This document shows positions 22,102-34,440 of a stretch of 64,000 nt of DNA, piece after piece. Position numbers and translations under genes: made by a program. The notes under the pieces are model-generated. The model ran no database searches and had not been told where the DNA came from. It saw only the letters and a program-made list of their open reading frames with translations. Position 1 is the stretch's first letter; every line of letters begins with the position of its first letter. The stretch comes from Terebella lapidaria (Eukaryota > Annelida > Polychaeta > Terebellida > Terebellidae): NCBI GenBank assembly GCA_949152475.1, contig OX424569.1, positions 25,403,950 to 25,467,949 of the forward strand, in the 5' to 3' direction.

Positions 22102-22461
22102 AGATTATTTATTTATACCGTAGAAATATATACTAGTAGTTTTTAGCCAAAAAGTCCAAACATACTAGGACCAAGGGACATGTAGCCCACTAGAGGTTGA
22201 CCAGGACAAATCATTGTAAGAAAAATCACATTATATGTAGTATTGGCTCGAAGGACAAATTTACACATCTTGTGGTGAACATAATCTTGAATTTGAGTAT
22301 ATAATTAGTACACGAGGTGAACTTATAAGTTCAACGTCACCAGAAAATATTCCATATATATTACATCATCTATGCCTGTAATTCAAATATAAGCTATATG
22401 GTATAAGCAAATATTAGGTTGGTAAGCACAACGAGCATTCAAGTTTATCGCAGATAGGCTC

Positions 22462-23239
22462 ACCTACGGAGCCTCTGAGAGGACATGGAAGAAATATGTT
22501 TAGCACATTGTTATTGCGTTCCCTCGCAATATTATCGCGTTCCCTCGCAATAATATTGCGTTCCCTCGCAATATTATTGCGTTCCCTCGCATTCCGGATC
22601 GCGTTCCCTCGCGATCTTATTGCGTTCCCTCGCAATCCAGATCGCGTTCCCTCACGATATTATCGCGTTCCCTCGCGATATTATCGCGTTCCCTCGCGAT
22701 CTTATTGCGTTCCCTCGCATTGTGCTGACGCCAATGACTTCTGAGAAGGTTATTCTACAAGATCGCGAGGGAAATATTTTTGACATACGGTTATTGCGTT
22801 CCCTCGCAATAATATTGCGTTCCCTCGCAATATTATCGCGTTCCCTCGCATTCCGGATCGCGTTCCCTCGCGATCTTATTGCGTTCCCTCGCAATCCAGA
22901 TCGCGTTCCCTCACGATATTATCGCGTTCCCTCGCGATATTATCGCGTTCCCTCGCGATCTTATTGCGTTCCCTCGCATTGTGCTGACGCCAATGACTTC
23001 TGAGAAGGTTATTCTACAAGATCGCGAGGGAACGCGATCCGGAATGCGAGGGAACGCGATAATATCGCGAGGGAACGCGATCCGGATTGCGAGGGAACGC
23101 AATAAGATCGCAGGGGAACGCGATCCGGATTGCGAGGGAACGCGATAATATTGCGAGGGAACGCAATATTATTGCGAGGGAACGCAATAACCGTATGTCA
23201 AAAATATTTCTTCCATGTCCTTTCAGCGGCTCCGTAGGT
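22462..23239. mobile_element. Foldback transposable element B, sister to element A
   Basis: Ends carry ACCTACGGAGCCTCTGAGAG (left) and its near reverse complement (right), sharing ACGGAGCC(C/T)CTGA with element A. The interior is different: chains of GCGTTCCCTCGC units spaced by AATATTAT or GATCTTAT, turning to the inverted GCGAGGGAACGC from about 23027. A 259-bp block is duplicated (copies end near 22775 and 23034). No clear target duplication was found and no protein is encoded. Confidence 0.75.
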
Positions 23240-24160
23240 ACACGGGCACCAGAATATGTTTCTTATATGAACATCTATATGCTTTTATAAATACAGACAT
23301 ACGATTTGTATTGACGCATTCGACGCATTCGATTGTACGCATTCGATTGTAGACATACGGTAGTTTTTAAATTGAGTTTGAATTTATCGTGGATCATCAA
23401 GTTCAATCCAGCGGATATGATTTCGTATATGAGCATAATTCACCTTCGGCACATTTCGTGATAGACATGAACTAGAACTGAGAGGAATTCGAGTAATGAA
23501 GGTCGTCGTATTTCGAGTTCGAGGGTCACCAAAAGTTTCAGCAAATTATAACTTTCCCTGTGCTCATAATACGAACCGGGACTTTCTCTTTACGAGTTTC
23601 GCTTTTTGGCGGGTGTCTTTGAGAGTTGAATAAAAGGTCACTGAGATGAGTTTCAATATGTTCAAGATCCAAAATCAGTTCGATCTTCATGTGTTTTGTC
23701 CATTCGTACCTTGACGTATATATGTTGAAAACTGAAGGCCATCATGCAGAGGTCAATTTTTTAAAAGCTCACATGTGAATTTCAATTTTTCAATAATACG
23801 TGTCCAGATCTCACCTTATGTGACGGAATAGCGTGTCTCCCGGCGGCTATTACGCCGACAGGATCGTATAGTATGATGTATGTCGTGCGTTCAAACAAGA
23901 CAGGAGTCCGACGTATCTTTCAACAATAATCCGAGTTTATTGGGATGATTTAGTTCGATGTAGATCACGGTCACTCACTCATACGTAATCCCACTAAAAT
24001 GAGCAGATGATCCAAACAGGTTATCAGAATAATTCTTAATTTAACAAAATGCAGAAAATTTCCCAGATACTGATATCGCGAATGACCACTCTGTAAAGGT
24101 AACCAACATATTCACTATTGACGCCACCTATGTGCCATGATTTGGCCATAATATATCTAT
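23240..24160. other. Intergenic DNA, no gene seen
   Basis: AT-rich, with a short ACGCATTCGATTGTA repeat near 23310-23350. No coding or strong repeat signal. Confidence 0.4.
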
Positions 24161-24860
24161 TCTACAATGGATTCGTCTATGGAGGTTTATTTCAAGTGGA
24201 ATGCAACATTAAGAACCTGCGCTCAAGGTTTTTTGGAGCAAAGTACAAGGTCACATAAAGATCCACCATACAAGAATTCCTATATGCGCATAATTAAATA
24301 CATTTTCAAGCACTCAATGTCATCTGAGATCAAGTTCAAGACCATCAAACATCCTTCACATTAGTATATGACCCCCATCTCCTATATGCTCATAATTATT
24401 CTTTAGCTCTATTTACCAGCATATTGTCTGTCAATGCCGAGTACAACATGACCTTGGAATTACCATTTACAAGTCGGAGTTGAACTTCAAGGTCGCCAAC
24501 AGATGCACCATATACTAGTATGTCAATGCCAATAATACAAACGAATGTCCTATCTACAATCGTTTTGTCTACAGATTTGAATTCAGATATGTCAAGTGAA
24601 ATGTAACTTGGAGGTTGAGCGCGCAAGGTCATCTGATTTCAACGTCACCGATAGATCCATTACGTATATGACTCCTTATAGTTCCTAGATGTTTATGGTA
24701 CATTGAACAGCTTCGTGTACAATTTGCATTGGGAACTCCACACAATTAAAGCCAGCGTGACCTTGGAGTTCATCACTCAGTATCGTCTAAAGTAAATTTA
24801 AGGGTATCAAAAAATCCACCACATAATGACTTCCTATATGCTTATGAAACAACCTTAAGC
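24160..24860. repeat. Degenerate tandem units with AAGGTCA and CCTATATGCTCATAAT
   Basis: About four diverged units of 160-200 bases, each with a CAAGGTCA or ACCTTGGA motif, a GATCCACCATA-type block and ATGACT(T/C)CC(T)TATATG followed by CATAATT. The same vocabulary recurs at 19.7-20.1 and 54.4-54.9 kb, so it is related to family R. Confidence 0.5.
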
Positions 24861-25690
24861 TCTCTCAAATCGTTATGTCTGCAAAATGACATATTTGTAA
24901 AATCGAAATGGCCGCTATCTACAGACCCCAGTTCCAAGGGCAAAATAATTTATAAGCGTATATAAATCACGTCACGATCGTACATGCTGCAAACCTCTCA
25001 ATTTTTCGCGTCCATTAATTCTCGCGTTTTTTTTTTTTATTTGGAACGCGAAATTTCTGGACGAAAATCTTTTCTTCCACATCCGATATAATTGATTTGC
25101 AAATGCCAAATTAATCGGCTGCAAACATGTCCATGGATATTATCTGGAAAATACAAATTCAAACGGATTTGGGATCAAAAGGGTTTAGAGTATGCAATTA
25201 CCAAACTAAAAAAATACAAAAAATTAGAAAAAGGTACTGAAAGTCAAGGTCAAATTCAAGGCCACCCCTAAAATCGTCATTTATGACTCCCCAATAGCAT
25301 GATGCCAATATCTACAGCTCCTTTACTATAAACTTACTACATATATTGTTTCATGGTGGATTTATTTCACTGTGAGAACCAAACGTAACTACAATTCCCG
25401 CAAAATTGAGTAGTATGTAGGGATCAATCTATTACCACAAATACAGTAGCTTTTGAAGTATATGTATACTAGGAGAATGTACAGGACAAGTCCAACAGAA
25501 TTCTTTTCAAAGGCGAATTTATTTCGGCCACCCATGCATTCTACAATGTATAAAAGTTTATTCGATATTGGTTTGCTGCATTAGATCTGTCAAAATAGAA
25601 GTTTATGTTATTAAAGACCAATTTACTAGTACTAGTATATCGATACTAGTAGTGGTTTGCACACTAGCTTCCTATGTCGCGTTACTAGTA

Positions 25691-26308
25691 AAGGCCTGGT
25701 CACACTGCCCAAACAAATTTCAAGTCTTACGCGAGACATCTGTCATTTGCGTATTTCATATTTTTTTCTGACGTGGAACCTCAGTGGTTGTATGTGGATG
25801 TGTGTGTGTGTGTGTGTGGGGGGGGGGGGGTGGGGTTGTGATTCGTGATTCCGGGTTTTGAGCAGCTCAAAAATCTGTTCGCGTAAGACATTACGCAGAT
25901 TTAAGCTGTTTTTACGTTATTTCTGCATCTACTAGTAGGTTGCGTAGTTCTGACGTGGAAAATGCGCTAAATATTCGTAGAATATTAGTGATTGTTCGCG
26001 AAAATGTTGCCGCTATCGCGTTCATCGATGACTTTTCACTGAAGAATAACAGACATATCACGCATGTTCCGCACTAGTAACACGTATATTTCACTTAAAA
26101 TAACTGACAATCACTCAAACTCTGATTTTCGCTGAAGTGCGTGCTTTTTTTTAGTGATTTGTACGTGACATTTCCGTAATTCTTGTGCGATTCAGCGATG
26201 ATGTTTCATCACGCAAATCAGCAAAAATGGTCAAATTCTCCACTAACAATCACGCACAACCAAATTTTTCACGTGATTCGTGCGTTTTCGGCTGTGTGAC
26301 CGGGCCTT
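25691..26308. mobile_element. MITE-like element with AAGGCC(T/C)GGTCACAC termini
   Basis: AAGGCCTGGTCACACTGC (25691-25708) pairs with GCTGTGTGACCGGGCCTT (26291-26308). The interior has further inverted matches (for example CACGCACAACC against GTGCGTG-type blocks) and no credible protein. Elements with AAGGCCCGGTCACAC ends are common in marine invertebrate genomes (recalled, not checked). Confidence 0.65.
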
Positions 26309-27840
26309 AACATTAAAATATTCCGGAATGGCGACTCCCTCGAGGTACCGAAAATGCCCATAATTAAACCCTAAGCGTATAATTTACGGAAAATCAACCG
26401 CTTCATACCGGTAACCCTAAAACCGACACATCATTTGCACTTTCAAATAACAGCACATAGTAAATATAAACAACATGTATTGTAGAAAGACTGATATTGA
26501 CGGCTATCAAATTTAGCGGTTGTTGTCATCCCCACATTAAGATTTGGCAGAGATTTAATTGGGCGGTTTCAGAACCATGTAAATGATTCTTCACTACTTA
26601 CCGGTATAATATATCTACGGGTGATTTTGAAATCGATAGTCTTTTCTAATCATGAAATTGGGGAAAAAATTGAAAGTACGTCTGTACATTGCACATCTTG
26701 AAAATCAACGAAATAATTCACAAGAGCCGTCACAGGTAAAATGACTATTATTGCAAAGCCTCTACCGGTAGGTGAAATCGATCCACTAGCTCACATACTC
26801 ACCCCCAGGCTTCGTGTCACACCGTCATGGGCAGAATCATCAATGAAAAATGAAGAAAAAAATTTCTCCGAAGTCTTTCTGTTCTGCACGAGACTATACA
26901 AATATATGTAGATCTATATACGCCCCCCATTCCGGAAGGCTTTTAAATAAATGAATATCTTCGATTTCGTACACAATAGCATCACTGAGCCAACATTTTC
27001 AGAATGGCAGTTCATGCAACTAGAATAATTCAATATACTCACTGCCTGTTATTCTGATATGCACCGATGTTCAGGAGCAATTATTGTACGATTCGTGGAA
27101 GATTGGTGCATGTATATTGACAGATTTTTACAGGTAGACAATGGAGAGCATATATAAGTACGTGCGTGGATATATCTTGTTGTAACTATAGTAACTGTTG
27201 CTAACCATATATCCATGGCTATCCCCCCCCCACCCCACCCCCGGAAAGGTATCATCTTCAATGTATGTATTGACAGATCAATGGCAATGATACACCGTAG
27301 TGATGCTGTCTAAACTACCCAATAGATCGCGTGCTACTAGTAGTTACTTCAAACAAAAGTTTTTGAAATATTACTCTTACTACCAGAAGTGTTTGTTGTA
27401 ATTGTTTGACAAGGAAATGCTATCTCATCTGCTCAAACACCAAATCGAATATGTAATCGTTTTTATTTACAATGGACCATTAGCGGTAAGCGCAAATGAC
27501 GTAGGAATACATAGTTATATGTGTAGTGACTAGTGAGCGAATTCAAATCCGGTTTATATTACTCTATAGCCTACTAGTACTTTTATGTACAGTACGATTC
27601 ATGGAATCGTGAACACACAACACATGATATACATACAACATTCATAACTTATCACATCACTCATATTGTTATTTACACTAGTCTATATAAATTTTATATT
27701 ATGGAGTGAGACACAATCGTCTGTATATTTAAAATTTCAATGCACATATAATTGAAGACAAACTCGCGATTATCTTATTCACTGTATAACAACCAATTAC
27801 AGAATATTCTTCGAATTGAAACTATGCCACAGTTGATGCA
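26309..27840. other. Intergenic DNA downstream of the SYCE1-like gene
   Basis: No coding signal and no strong repeat apart from a C-rich tract near 27225-27242. TTTATT (AATAAA on the - strand) near 27464 could be a poly(A) signal for the - strand gene. Confidence 0.35.
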
Positions 27841-27983
27841 TCAAACAGCCTCAGTCGCGAGATTACTTTTAATCTCACCATTTTCACGCTGTAGTTGTTC
27901 CACATCTAGACGGGAATTTCCCAGCAGCAAAGTTTGGAGACTCGCAGAAAATGATGACGAGTCTGCAGCAGTTGATGCCATTG
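27841..27983 (-). CDS. SYCE1-like: SYCE1-like exon 2 and stop
   Basis: Follows a strong acceptor. 46 residues with a Ser-rich start (MASTAADSSSFSASLQ), then a charged helix LDVEQLQRENGEIKSN, then TGA at 27843-27841. The + strand ORF across it is a shadow. Confidence 0.6.
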
Positions 27984-29537
27984 CTGTAGTTGGAAGAGAG
28001 AAAATGAGACAGTTTAGTGATTTTACATTCAACATGGATGATACTTTCATTTTAAGCCAGTGGTGCTTCAGATTGGTTCGATAATCAGAGCAATGAATAT
28101 TCAGCCCTCTAAACTCAAGGTAGGCCTGCCTGTCTACTGTGAATGTATGAAATTTCGCGCGTTTTAATGTTCGTGTTTTCAACAAGCAGAGTCTAGAACT
28201 CCACTGCAGTCCTGAAAATCTCCCCATTACCTCCGGCAATTTCTTACCGAATTTGAGACTTCTATCGCGAAAAAAATTGAAAAACTTGGCTATCTATCCA
28301 ATGTTAAAATTTAGCCCTGTCATTTAATTTCTGGGTCCGCACACAATTTTGTGCATTTGATCGGCTTCGTGGTGGAACAAGTTCTCAAAATCAACAGTTT
28401 GTGTGGAATAGCCTACACCCGAATGTGTCTTTTGGTCCAAAGTTACAACAATATTTCGAATCCTGATCGATGTAAACAGGATCGATTCCTCGAATATGCC
28501 CAGATTCTCGAAATCCCGTTTTGGGCTGAAATTTAACATGTCCAGAGGTAGATTGCCAACTTTTTCAATTTTAGCAATATAAGTCTGAAATTTGGTAGAA
28601 AATTGTCGTTTGACCTCCAGGTGAAGTATGCCAAGTTATAGAACGATAACATTTAGCATCTGAAAAATATTTTCAAAAGCCAATGTAAACGAGTTAGAAA
28701 AATCAGAGTATAGCAGATTGGCAGTATAGACAAATTGTACCGTAGGTGAAATACTATAATTTAAATCTATGTAGACCCTAGATTATATGATTTTCAAGAA
28801 CTTATCGTGACTCTCAGTGGAGTCTGTACAGATAGGCTACTGTGGTCCTAGAAGTCTAATGAAAATCTACCAATGCCATCAATATTTGGACTCAACGAGT
28901 GGCCAGTGGCACATTTCATGAAAGGCACTAGAGTCTACTTCAGTCTAAAATAGATTTAGACTTTAATACAATCTAGAGATCTAGATCTACTCATTTAGAA
29001 TCTATTCTAGATTCTACCATTATCAATTTCAAGCTGCTTCAAGACTTCTGTCAGTTGTGTGACATTGCAGTTTCCTTTTTCAGCTTGTCTTTGATTTTCT
29101 CTAGATGTCTCCTCGCTCTGTCGAATTTGAGTTTTAATGTTTTCTTCTCTGTGAAAGTGCCGTCCATTTCTAAATTTCATGGCAAGTTCAGCCAGCTTGG
29201 TTTCAAATTCCACAATTGATGCGAGATGGTTCTCCTTTTCTTTGCTGAGAGCTTCATTCAAGTTGTCGACATGTCGTCGCTTATTGCTCGTTGTAGATTG
29301 GAGAAATTCCAGTTGTGCTTGGGTTTCCGAGACTTTATGCTCAGCAACTTTCAGTGTCTCTTTCATTTTCATGTTGACTTCATTCGCTTTGTGACCCTTT
29401 GATTTGGTCAGAGCAAGTGTCTTGTCTTTCTCTGTTCGAGAGCGTCTCAGCTCGTTCAACATATCAACTAAACAAGATTTTTCTTGTTGTACTTCTTTCA
29501 GGGTACCAAGAAGTTCATCAACTTTGAAGTTTGACAT
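27841..29537 (-). CDS. SYCE1-like: Coiled-coil protein, SYCE1-like (synaptonemal complex central element 1), two exons
   Basis: Exons on the - strand are 29537-29018 and 27983-27841. The donor is GATAATG|GTAGAATC and the acceptor CTCTTCCAACTACAG|CA has a strong pyrimidine tract. Together they encode 220 codons plus TGA with no frame break. ATG at 29537 is the first in-frame start after a TGA near 29592. The protein is almost entirely charged coiled coil. Against my memory of human SYCE1 the first ~120 residues line up without a gap: LLGTLKEVQQ for LINRINEVQQ, and VEFETKLAELAMKF then RHFH for LAFEEQLEDLMGQH then WDFH. SYCE1 bridges the central element of the synaptonemal complex in meiosis. 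If this is a true homologue it is short compared with mammalian SYCE1 (about 350 residues). Coiled coils align easily by chance, so the name is a proposal. The intron holds a foldback repeat. Confidence 0.6.
28245..28715. repeat. Foldback element, copy 2, in the SYCE1-like intron
   Basis: Shares CTTCTATCGCGAAAAA, TATCCAATGTTAAA, TTTAGCCCTG, GTTTTGGGCTGAAA, AAGTATGCCAAG and ACATTTAGCAT with copy 1 at 13.8-14.3 kb. Relative to copy 1 it carries about 150 extra bases in the loop (about 28330-28480) and a shortened left arm. Confidence 0.65.
29018..29537 (-). CDS. SYCE1-like: SYCE1-like exon 1
   Basis: 173 codons plus one base. Starts MSNFKVDELL; heptad-rich, with almost no Pro or Gly. Ends ...LEIDN before the donor. 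Confidence 0.7.
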
Positions 29538-32500
29538 TATTTTGTTCGTTAATTTCGCTCCGATGTAACGATTTGCATTTACAGTTCACAAATCTGCAGA
29601 CGAATTTCTGTGTTGGAGGTGTGAACAAGGTTATTCACCCATGACCGTTTATTAATTTTTTTATCGTTAAACACCGACTAACTATATCAACATTAACCGT
29701 AATAAATATCTCAATTCTCCAACAGTTATCCAATTCAGGCATTTTCATACGTTCCTCGTCACTATTCTCATTTTGTTGAAAAGGATGTTACAAGAACCAT
29801 ACATTGCTTATTTATGTGCAATGCCTATCTAGCATAGCTAGCTATCAGGTCTACTACACACACTACGTCTAAATTTACTGACCAAAAAAAAACATTCAAG
29901 GAGCTTACAATGTGATTGATATAGTGATATTTCAGACAAAGAATAAAAATGTTGGATCTAGAGACTATGTCCAATTCATCTCTAGATAAATTCATCATCA
30001 TCTGTAAGATAAATTCAATTATTATCGATTCACTCGTTGCGCGCAACAGCAGGAATATACAGGTGACATTTTCAATAAGAGCTCTCTTAGTGTGAGATGT
30101 ATTATTCATTCCAGAAATTACACGTGGATTCCCTATTGTTCGTTCAGGACGAGAGATACGAAGCACATCGGTGCAATACTTATCGCTTCATTCTAATTGT
30201 CCTCAGTCTGTCACATATATTGATCAGTGTCAACCATCCGTGACGCCCTTACGGAACAATCCAAGCAATTCTTCGTAGAATGACAAAACGCTAAATAATA
30301 GATGAGCAGCCCATGAAAATTGCAGTGGGTTCCAATTGATTATTTCTTCTGGCTTTCGGTATATAGGCCTAACCGACTTACGTGAACTGACTCTTGGGGA
30401 AAACATGCGTCGCCATCCAGCGCTATGATCAGACCAAGGGATTAGGCCGGAGGTGCTCGTTGCCAATGGACACAGCTGCATTTTCACCGTGAACGTGCAA
30501 AGAGCATTATTATAGGTATTAGCATAAAAGTTTTTTTCAGGGCACGTTAGGCGTCGACTTATTCCTGATTCGTCAAAAGGCATCACGTGATAACCAAGCA
30601 AGCACATTTTGTCATATATATTCGGATGAGGCCCGAAGAACTTTGCTGGGACACAAACGAATCGCAAGATACAGAATGTGCATTTTGCTGGATATCAGAT
30701 ATAAATTAATTCGTTTAGATATGTTGATAGTTTGAAGATAGTTGTTGGATTTTTTTTTCAAAATTTTTCGAATTTTCGATTTAAGAATCAGTATATAGGA
30801 AGAAATAATAATTATTTTTCTTCTTTCATTTGTGTTAAATTAAGCTTTTACAATTTTAGATAGGGGACGGTGGAAATTTCGGAGAAGAGAATGGCTGTTT
30901 TGGATATAGGCCTATTCATACGATATGGAGGAATTTGAAAGCAAATTGAAATATATTGAAGAGAGAAAATATCTTCATTGTGTTCATTTCACTAGGATCA
31001 GTCATGGAGCTTATCATAATTCGTAGTTTTCTGGAAGAAAAAATGTCTGGAAGGATTCGGATTGGTCGCCATACCATTCACATTGCAAAAATTACCAGAA
31101 TATGGAAAAATTACAAGTACGACCGATAACTGAAAATGTAAGGTAAGTTAATGAAAGCATGCACATCAATATCAATGGGAGGAGTTTTCAGACGAAACAA
31201 ATGGGATCTTAATTGTAGTTTTCAGAGTTAATTTGCTAGAGATAAGAATTCATACTTGGAAATGCGTTTCCTTCTGCTTATAATCGTGAACAGCAGAATG
31301 TATGCAGCAGTTTATGCTACTATCGTAGAAACTGTTGGCTTGCTACATAAATTTATCAGACAATTTCGTAATATTCATATAAGTTTACAAATACACATTC
31401 CTCGTTTTGTACAATATTACATAGACGGAATCAAGAGACGATATAATTATACGGAGTGCAAGACTATTGATATTGCACAGATCCAACCCTGTCCGCAACC
31501 ACTCATTATAATGTATAAAACGTCGTTTAATTATTGCCCCCGAAAGCTCTCTTATATTCGCTCTTATATCGAGACATAAACGTCAATAGATACCGCGGTA
31601 CATCCATTGTTTGGAAGCCAGGAAATATATCCATCGTTCTAATTGACCCAATAGATTCTCCCTCCAAATATACGTACCGTTGGGATGACGAAGCTTCGCC
31701 TACAGAAAATACACCATGGACAGTTTTATTGCATTTTGAATGAAACTCATTGACCATATTAATCATGCAATGCGCCTAATGAAAGTATTGTGTTCACTGT
31801 CACGTGCGTCAATAAATGTGACATGTTTGTGCGGAGTTCCATACATATGCCCAATTTCATTGCATCGCTTCCATGTAGTTAAGGGGACGAATCAACAAAC
31901 GGGACAAAGACCGGTCCTAGAATAAAGCAGAACATGTTGAAATAATTATATGCTCGTGTTAGGCCTACATCATTCAAAGTATATACGTCCATTAGAACTC
32001 TTTAATTTATTCGATCGCTTCTAATTGGGCGACTCGACATCCATCAGTTTTCTCCAATATTATTTTCTTCATGTTGTTTTCCACGGAACGATAGAACTAT
32101 TGTTCACTGTTCAAATTATTATAGTGTTCGGCCTTATAGCTTTTTGAAGACGCGTTTGATACAGGAGTTCGAAAGTGAAGTGATATATAATATACACGTA
32201 TACTTGAAACAGTTTGACTTTTCTAATTTCTGAAACTATATATATGAATGAAAACTGCATATGAATATTAAAACGGCATTAGTTACCATGGTTACTATAC
32301 TTATAGCATTGTAACACTCGTTTAAGCCTTAAATCATAAAAAAAATAAGTTATATAAATTTGGTATTTGCCGTCAGTTGTTTTTTTTTATGATATTTTCT
32401 CGAATTTCCTGTATATCTGAAATCAAAATGGGAAATCAAAAATGGGTATAATAATTTGTGGAATAATTAATCGACCAGGTGAACATTAAATGTTTTTCAT

Positions 32501-33480
32501 ATACGATGTGATGAATTCACAAGTCGTGCTTACTAGTAGTTCGTAACATGACTGTACGACATAATTATGTTGTTGAGTTAGTCGTTGTAGGCTATCCGCA
32601 AATACGTATAACCACAGCACTCCATTTTTGGTTTGAGAATGAACTAATATGATACATAACTAGTACTTTCAAGTATCATTAGTCCATTAATGAACATACG
32701 TTTTGCCTAACAATTGTCACAAACTTATGCTTGTTTGTTCTATTGATAATGTATACTTTATTTTCACAATGTCTTTCAGGATTTTATCGTAGTACGAGTA
32801 ATTGTACGCTATGTTCTACTAAAACCCTGTACTTATTGGGAGAAGAAGAATTGTAATGCATTTGAAATGTTACACGTAATTTGGATGAAATCTTGTATTC
32901 AGTATGGAAATCCGAATTATAGGTACTAGTAATCTTATTTCACGATAACTAGTTATCATATTTTTTTCTTCAAACGTGTGTGTATTCTACCGTATTTGGC
33001 AACCGTTCGATGAACACGTTGTCGCTATGCATATGGGGAAATGCAGAGGTAACCGTGCAAATTTATTGGTTTACTCTTTTGACCCAATGGGCGTAATTAT
33101 TGTCAGCAGAATTACTCCGTATCGACCGTCGTGGTGTTTAAATGTCTCATTATTTGTACAACACGGAAAAAGGTACGGTCGCATAGGGTACATTAAATAC
33201 ATGACATGTTATTAATACAAATGTCGATCAGACGCAGTAAAGCAGTTTATCGACCACGTACTTTTCCCTAATGGATATGCCTGGCGTGTTAGTACTCGAC
33301 ATATAAATGCCCGATTTCTGCAAAAGCCATCTTACAGTAATTTGAATCAGCATAATTGCATGCAAGTCCATTTGTTCAAACAACTTCAAAGCAAGCAGGT
33401 GAAGAATTTTAAAAGGTCTGGGAAAAAATCTAGAAGTAATCGTTTCGTTCACCATCAGTGTTGCCGTGTTTCTCATACGT

Positions 33481-33652
33481 GTGTTTTATCTTACAAAACG
33501 GCGAGAAACGTAAACTCATATGTTGAAGAAATGGCCGCGATGGTTTCTCGGTACACCATTATTAATATTGTCTTTAAATGCAATGTTGTGTATAATTATC
33601 AATATAACATCTACAAACATGTGCATACGGGATTGATAAAGGATTAAAGGTA
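33481..33652 (+). repeat. Degenerate direct repeat, unit 1
   Basis: Shares ACAAAACG, GAAACGTAAACTC, GTTGAAGAAA and ACGGGATTGATAAA in the same order with 34184-34342. Confidence 0.45.
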
Positions 33653-34183
33653 ATGTCTAGTGTTAAAGGTTGCAACTATATATGTGATAATACAATCAAC
33701 ACACCATGGCAGAACACTAGAAAATCAGAAAATTGGGGTTTTCAAAATGATCAGACTCAATCTCAGCGCAATAACTATCCAAATACAATATTTGATCATT
33801 TGTGTCATAAGGTCCATAGACCCATGCAATATAATATTGTGGACGGCTGGAATGCTTAAACCGTATCACATCGAATGTGTGACTGTACACGTGACAGGTC
33901 GTCGCTAGTAGTAATCAATAAAAACCGAGACCTCTATCGCGGTGATCCACGAAGAAGCTAAAAGATTCACGTTGCATTATGACTACCAGTAATCATAATG
34001 TAATCTACCATACTTTCTACATTGAGCCAACGATACTCCAGGATCGTTGCGATTTTGGCCCATTTCAGTGAACCGAATTATCACAAAGCAAACTTCTTTG
34101 CGATGAAAGTGAAATCTATCGTTTCAAGTGTATTATGCTAGTCTTACAGCATTTAAGATATATCGCGTTTCTCTACCTGATTT

Positions 34184-34342
34184 GTTTTCCTACAAAACGT
34201 GAAGAAATATAAACTCGTGTGTTGAAGAAACGATGTTTGTTATATGTCTAATACAGTATCATATATTGTTTAATGTAATTTTGTGTAATTCTCAACATAC
34301 AGTGTATGTAAATATATACGGGATTGATAAATAATTAGAAAG
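34184..34342 (+). repeat. Degenerate direct repeat, unit 2
   Basis: Counterpart of 33481-33652, with about 160 bases alignable by eye and many differences. Probably an old local duplication or two copies of one dispersed repeat. Confidence 0.45.
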
Positions 34343-34440
34343 TGGTTACCATAATCAATCCACCATTTCAAATTACCTCATGTAATATATGAATAACTTG
34401 TTTTACAATTTTGAGTATAATTTTGTTTGTTTGGGTGTAG

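Larger units (their letters stand above)
29600..34440. other. AT-rich intergenic DNA, no gene recognised
   Basis: Several ORFs of 60-145 codons occur on both strands (largest 30667-30230, - strand) but none shows a domain, a conserved motif or splice support. A degenerate direct repeat is noted separately. Confidence 0.4.

Noticed and set aside
21557..23239. CRISPR-like appearance (short repeats with spacers)
   Set aside because: Spacers are not unique, units are self-complementary, transposon ends bound the arrays, and the surroundings are an animal genome.
22414..23290. Arg/Ala/Phe-rich repeat ORFs on both strands
   Set aside because: Translations of the GCGTTCCCTCGC units of foldback element B.
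30230..30667. 145-codon - strand ORF
   Set aside because: No recognisable motif, no splice or start context that stands out, and composition like the AT-rich flanks.
31256..31579. 107-codon + strand ORF with a hydrophobic start
   Set aside because: Looks like a signal peptide only by composition. No conserved Cys pattern, no following exon, overlapping ORFs on the other strand.
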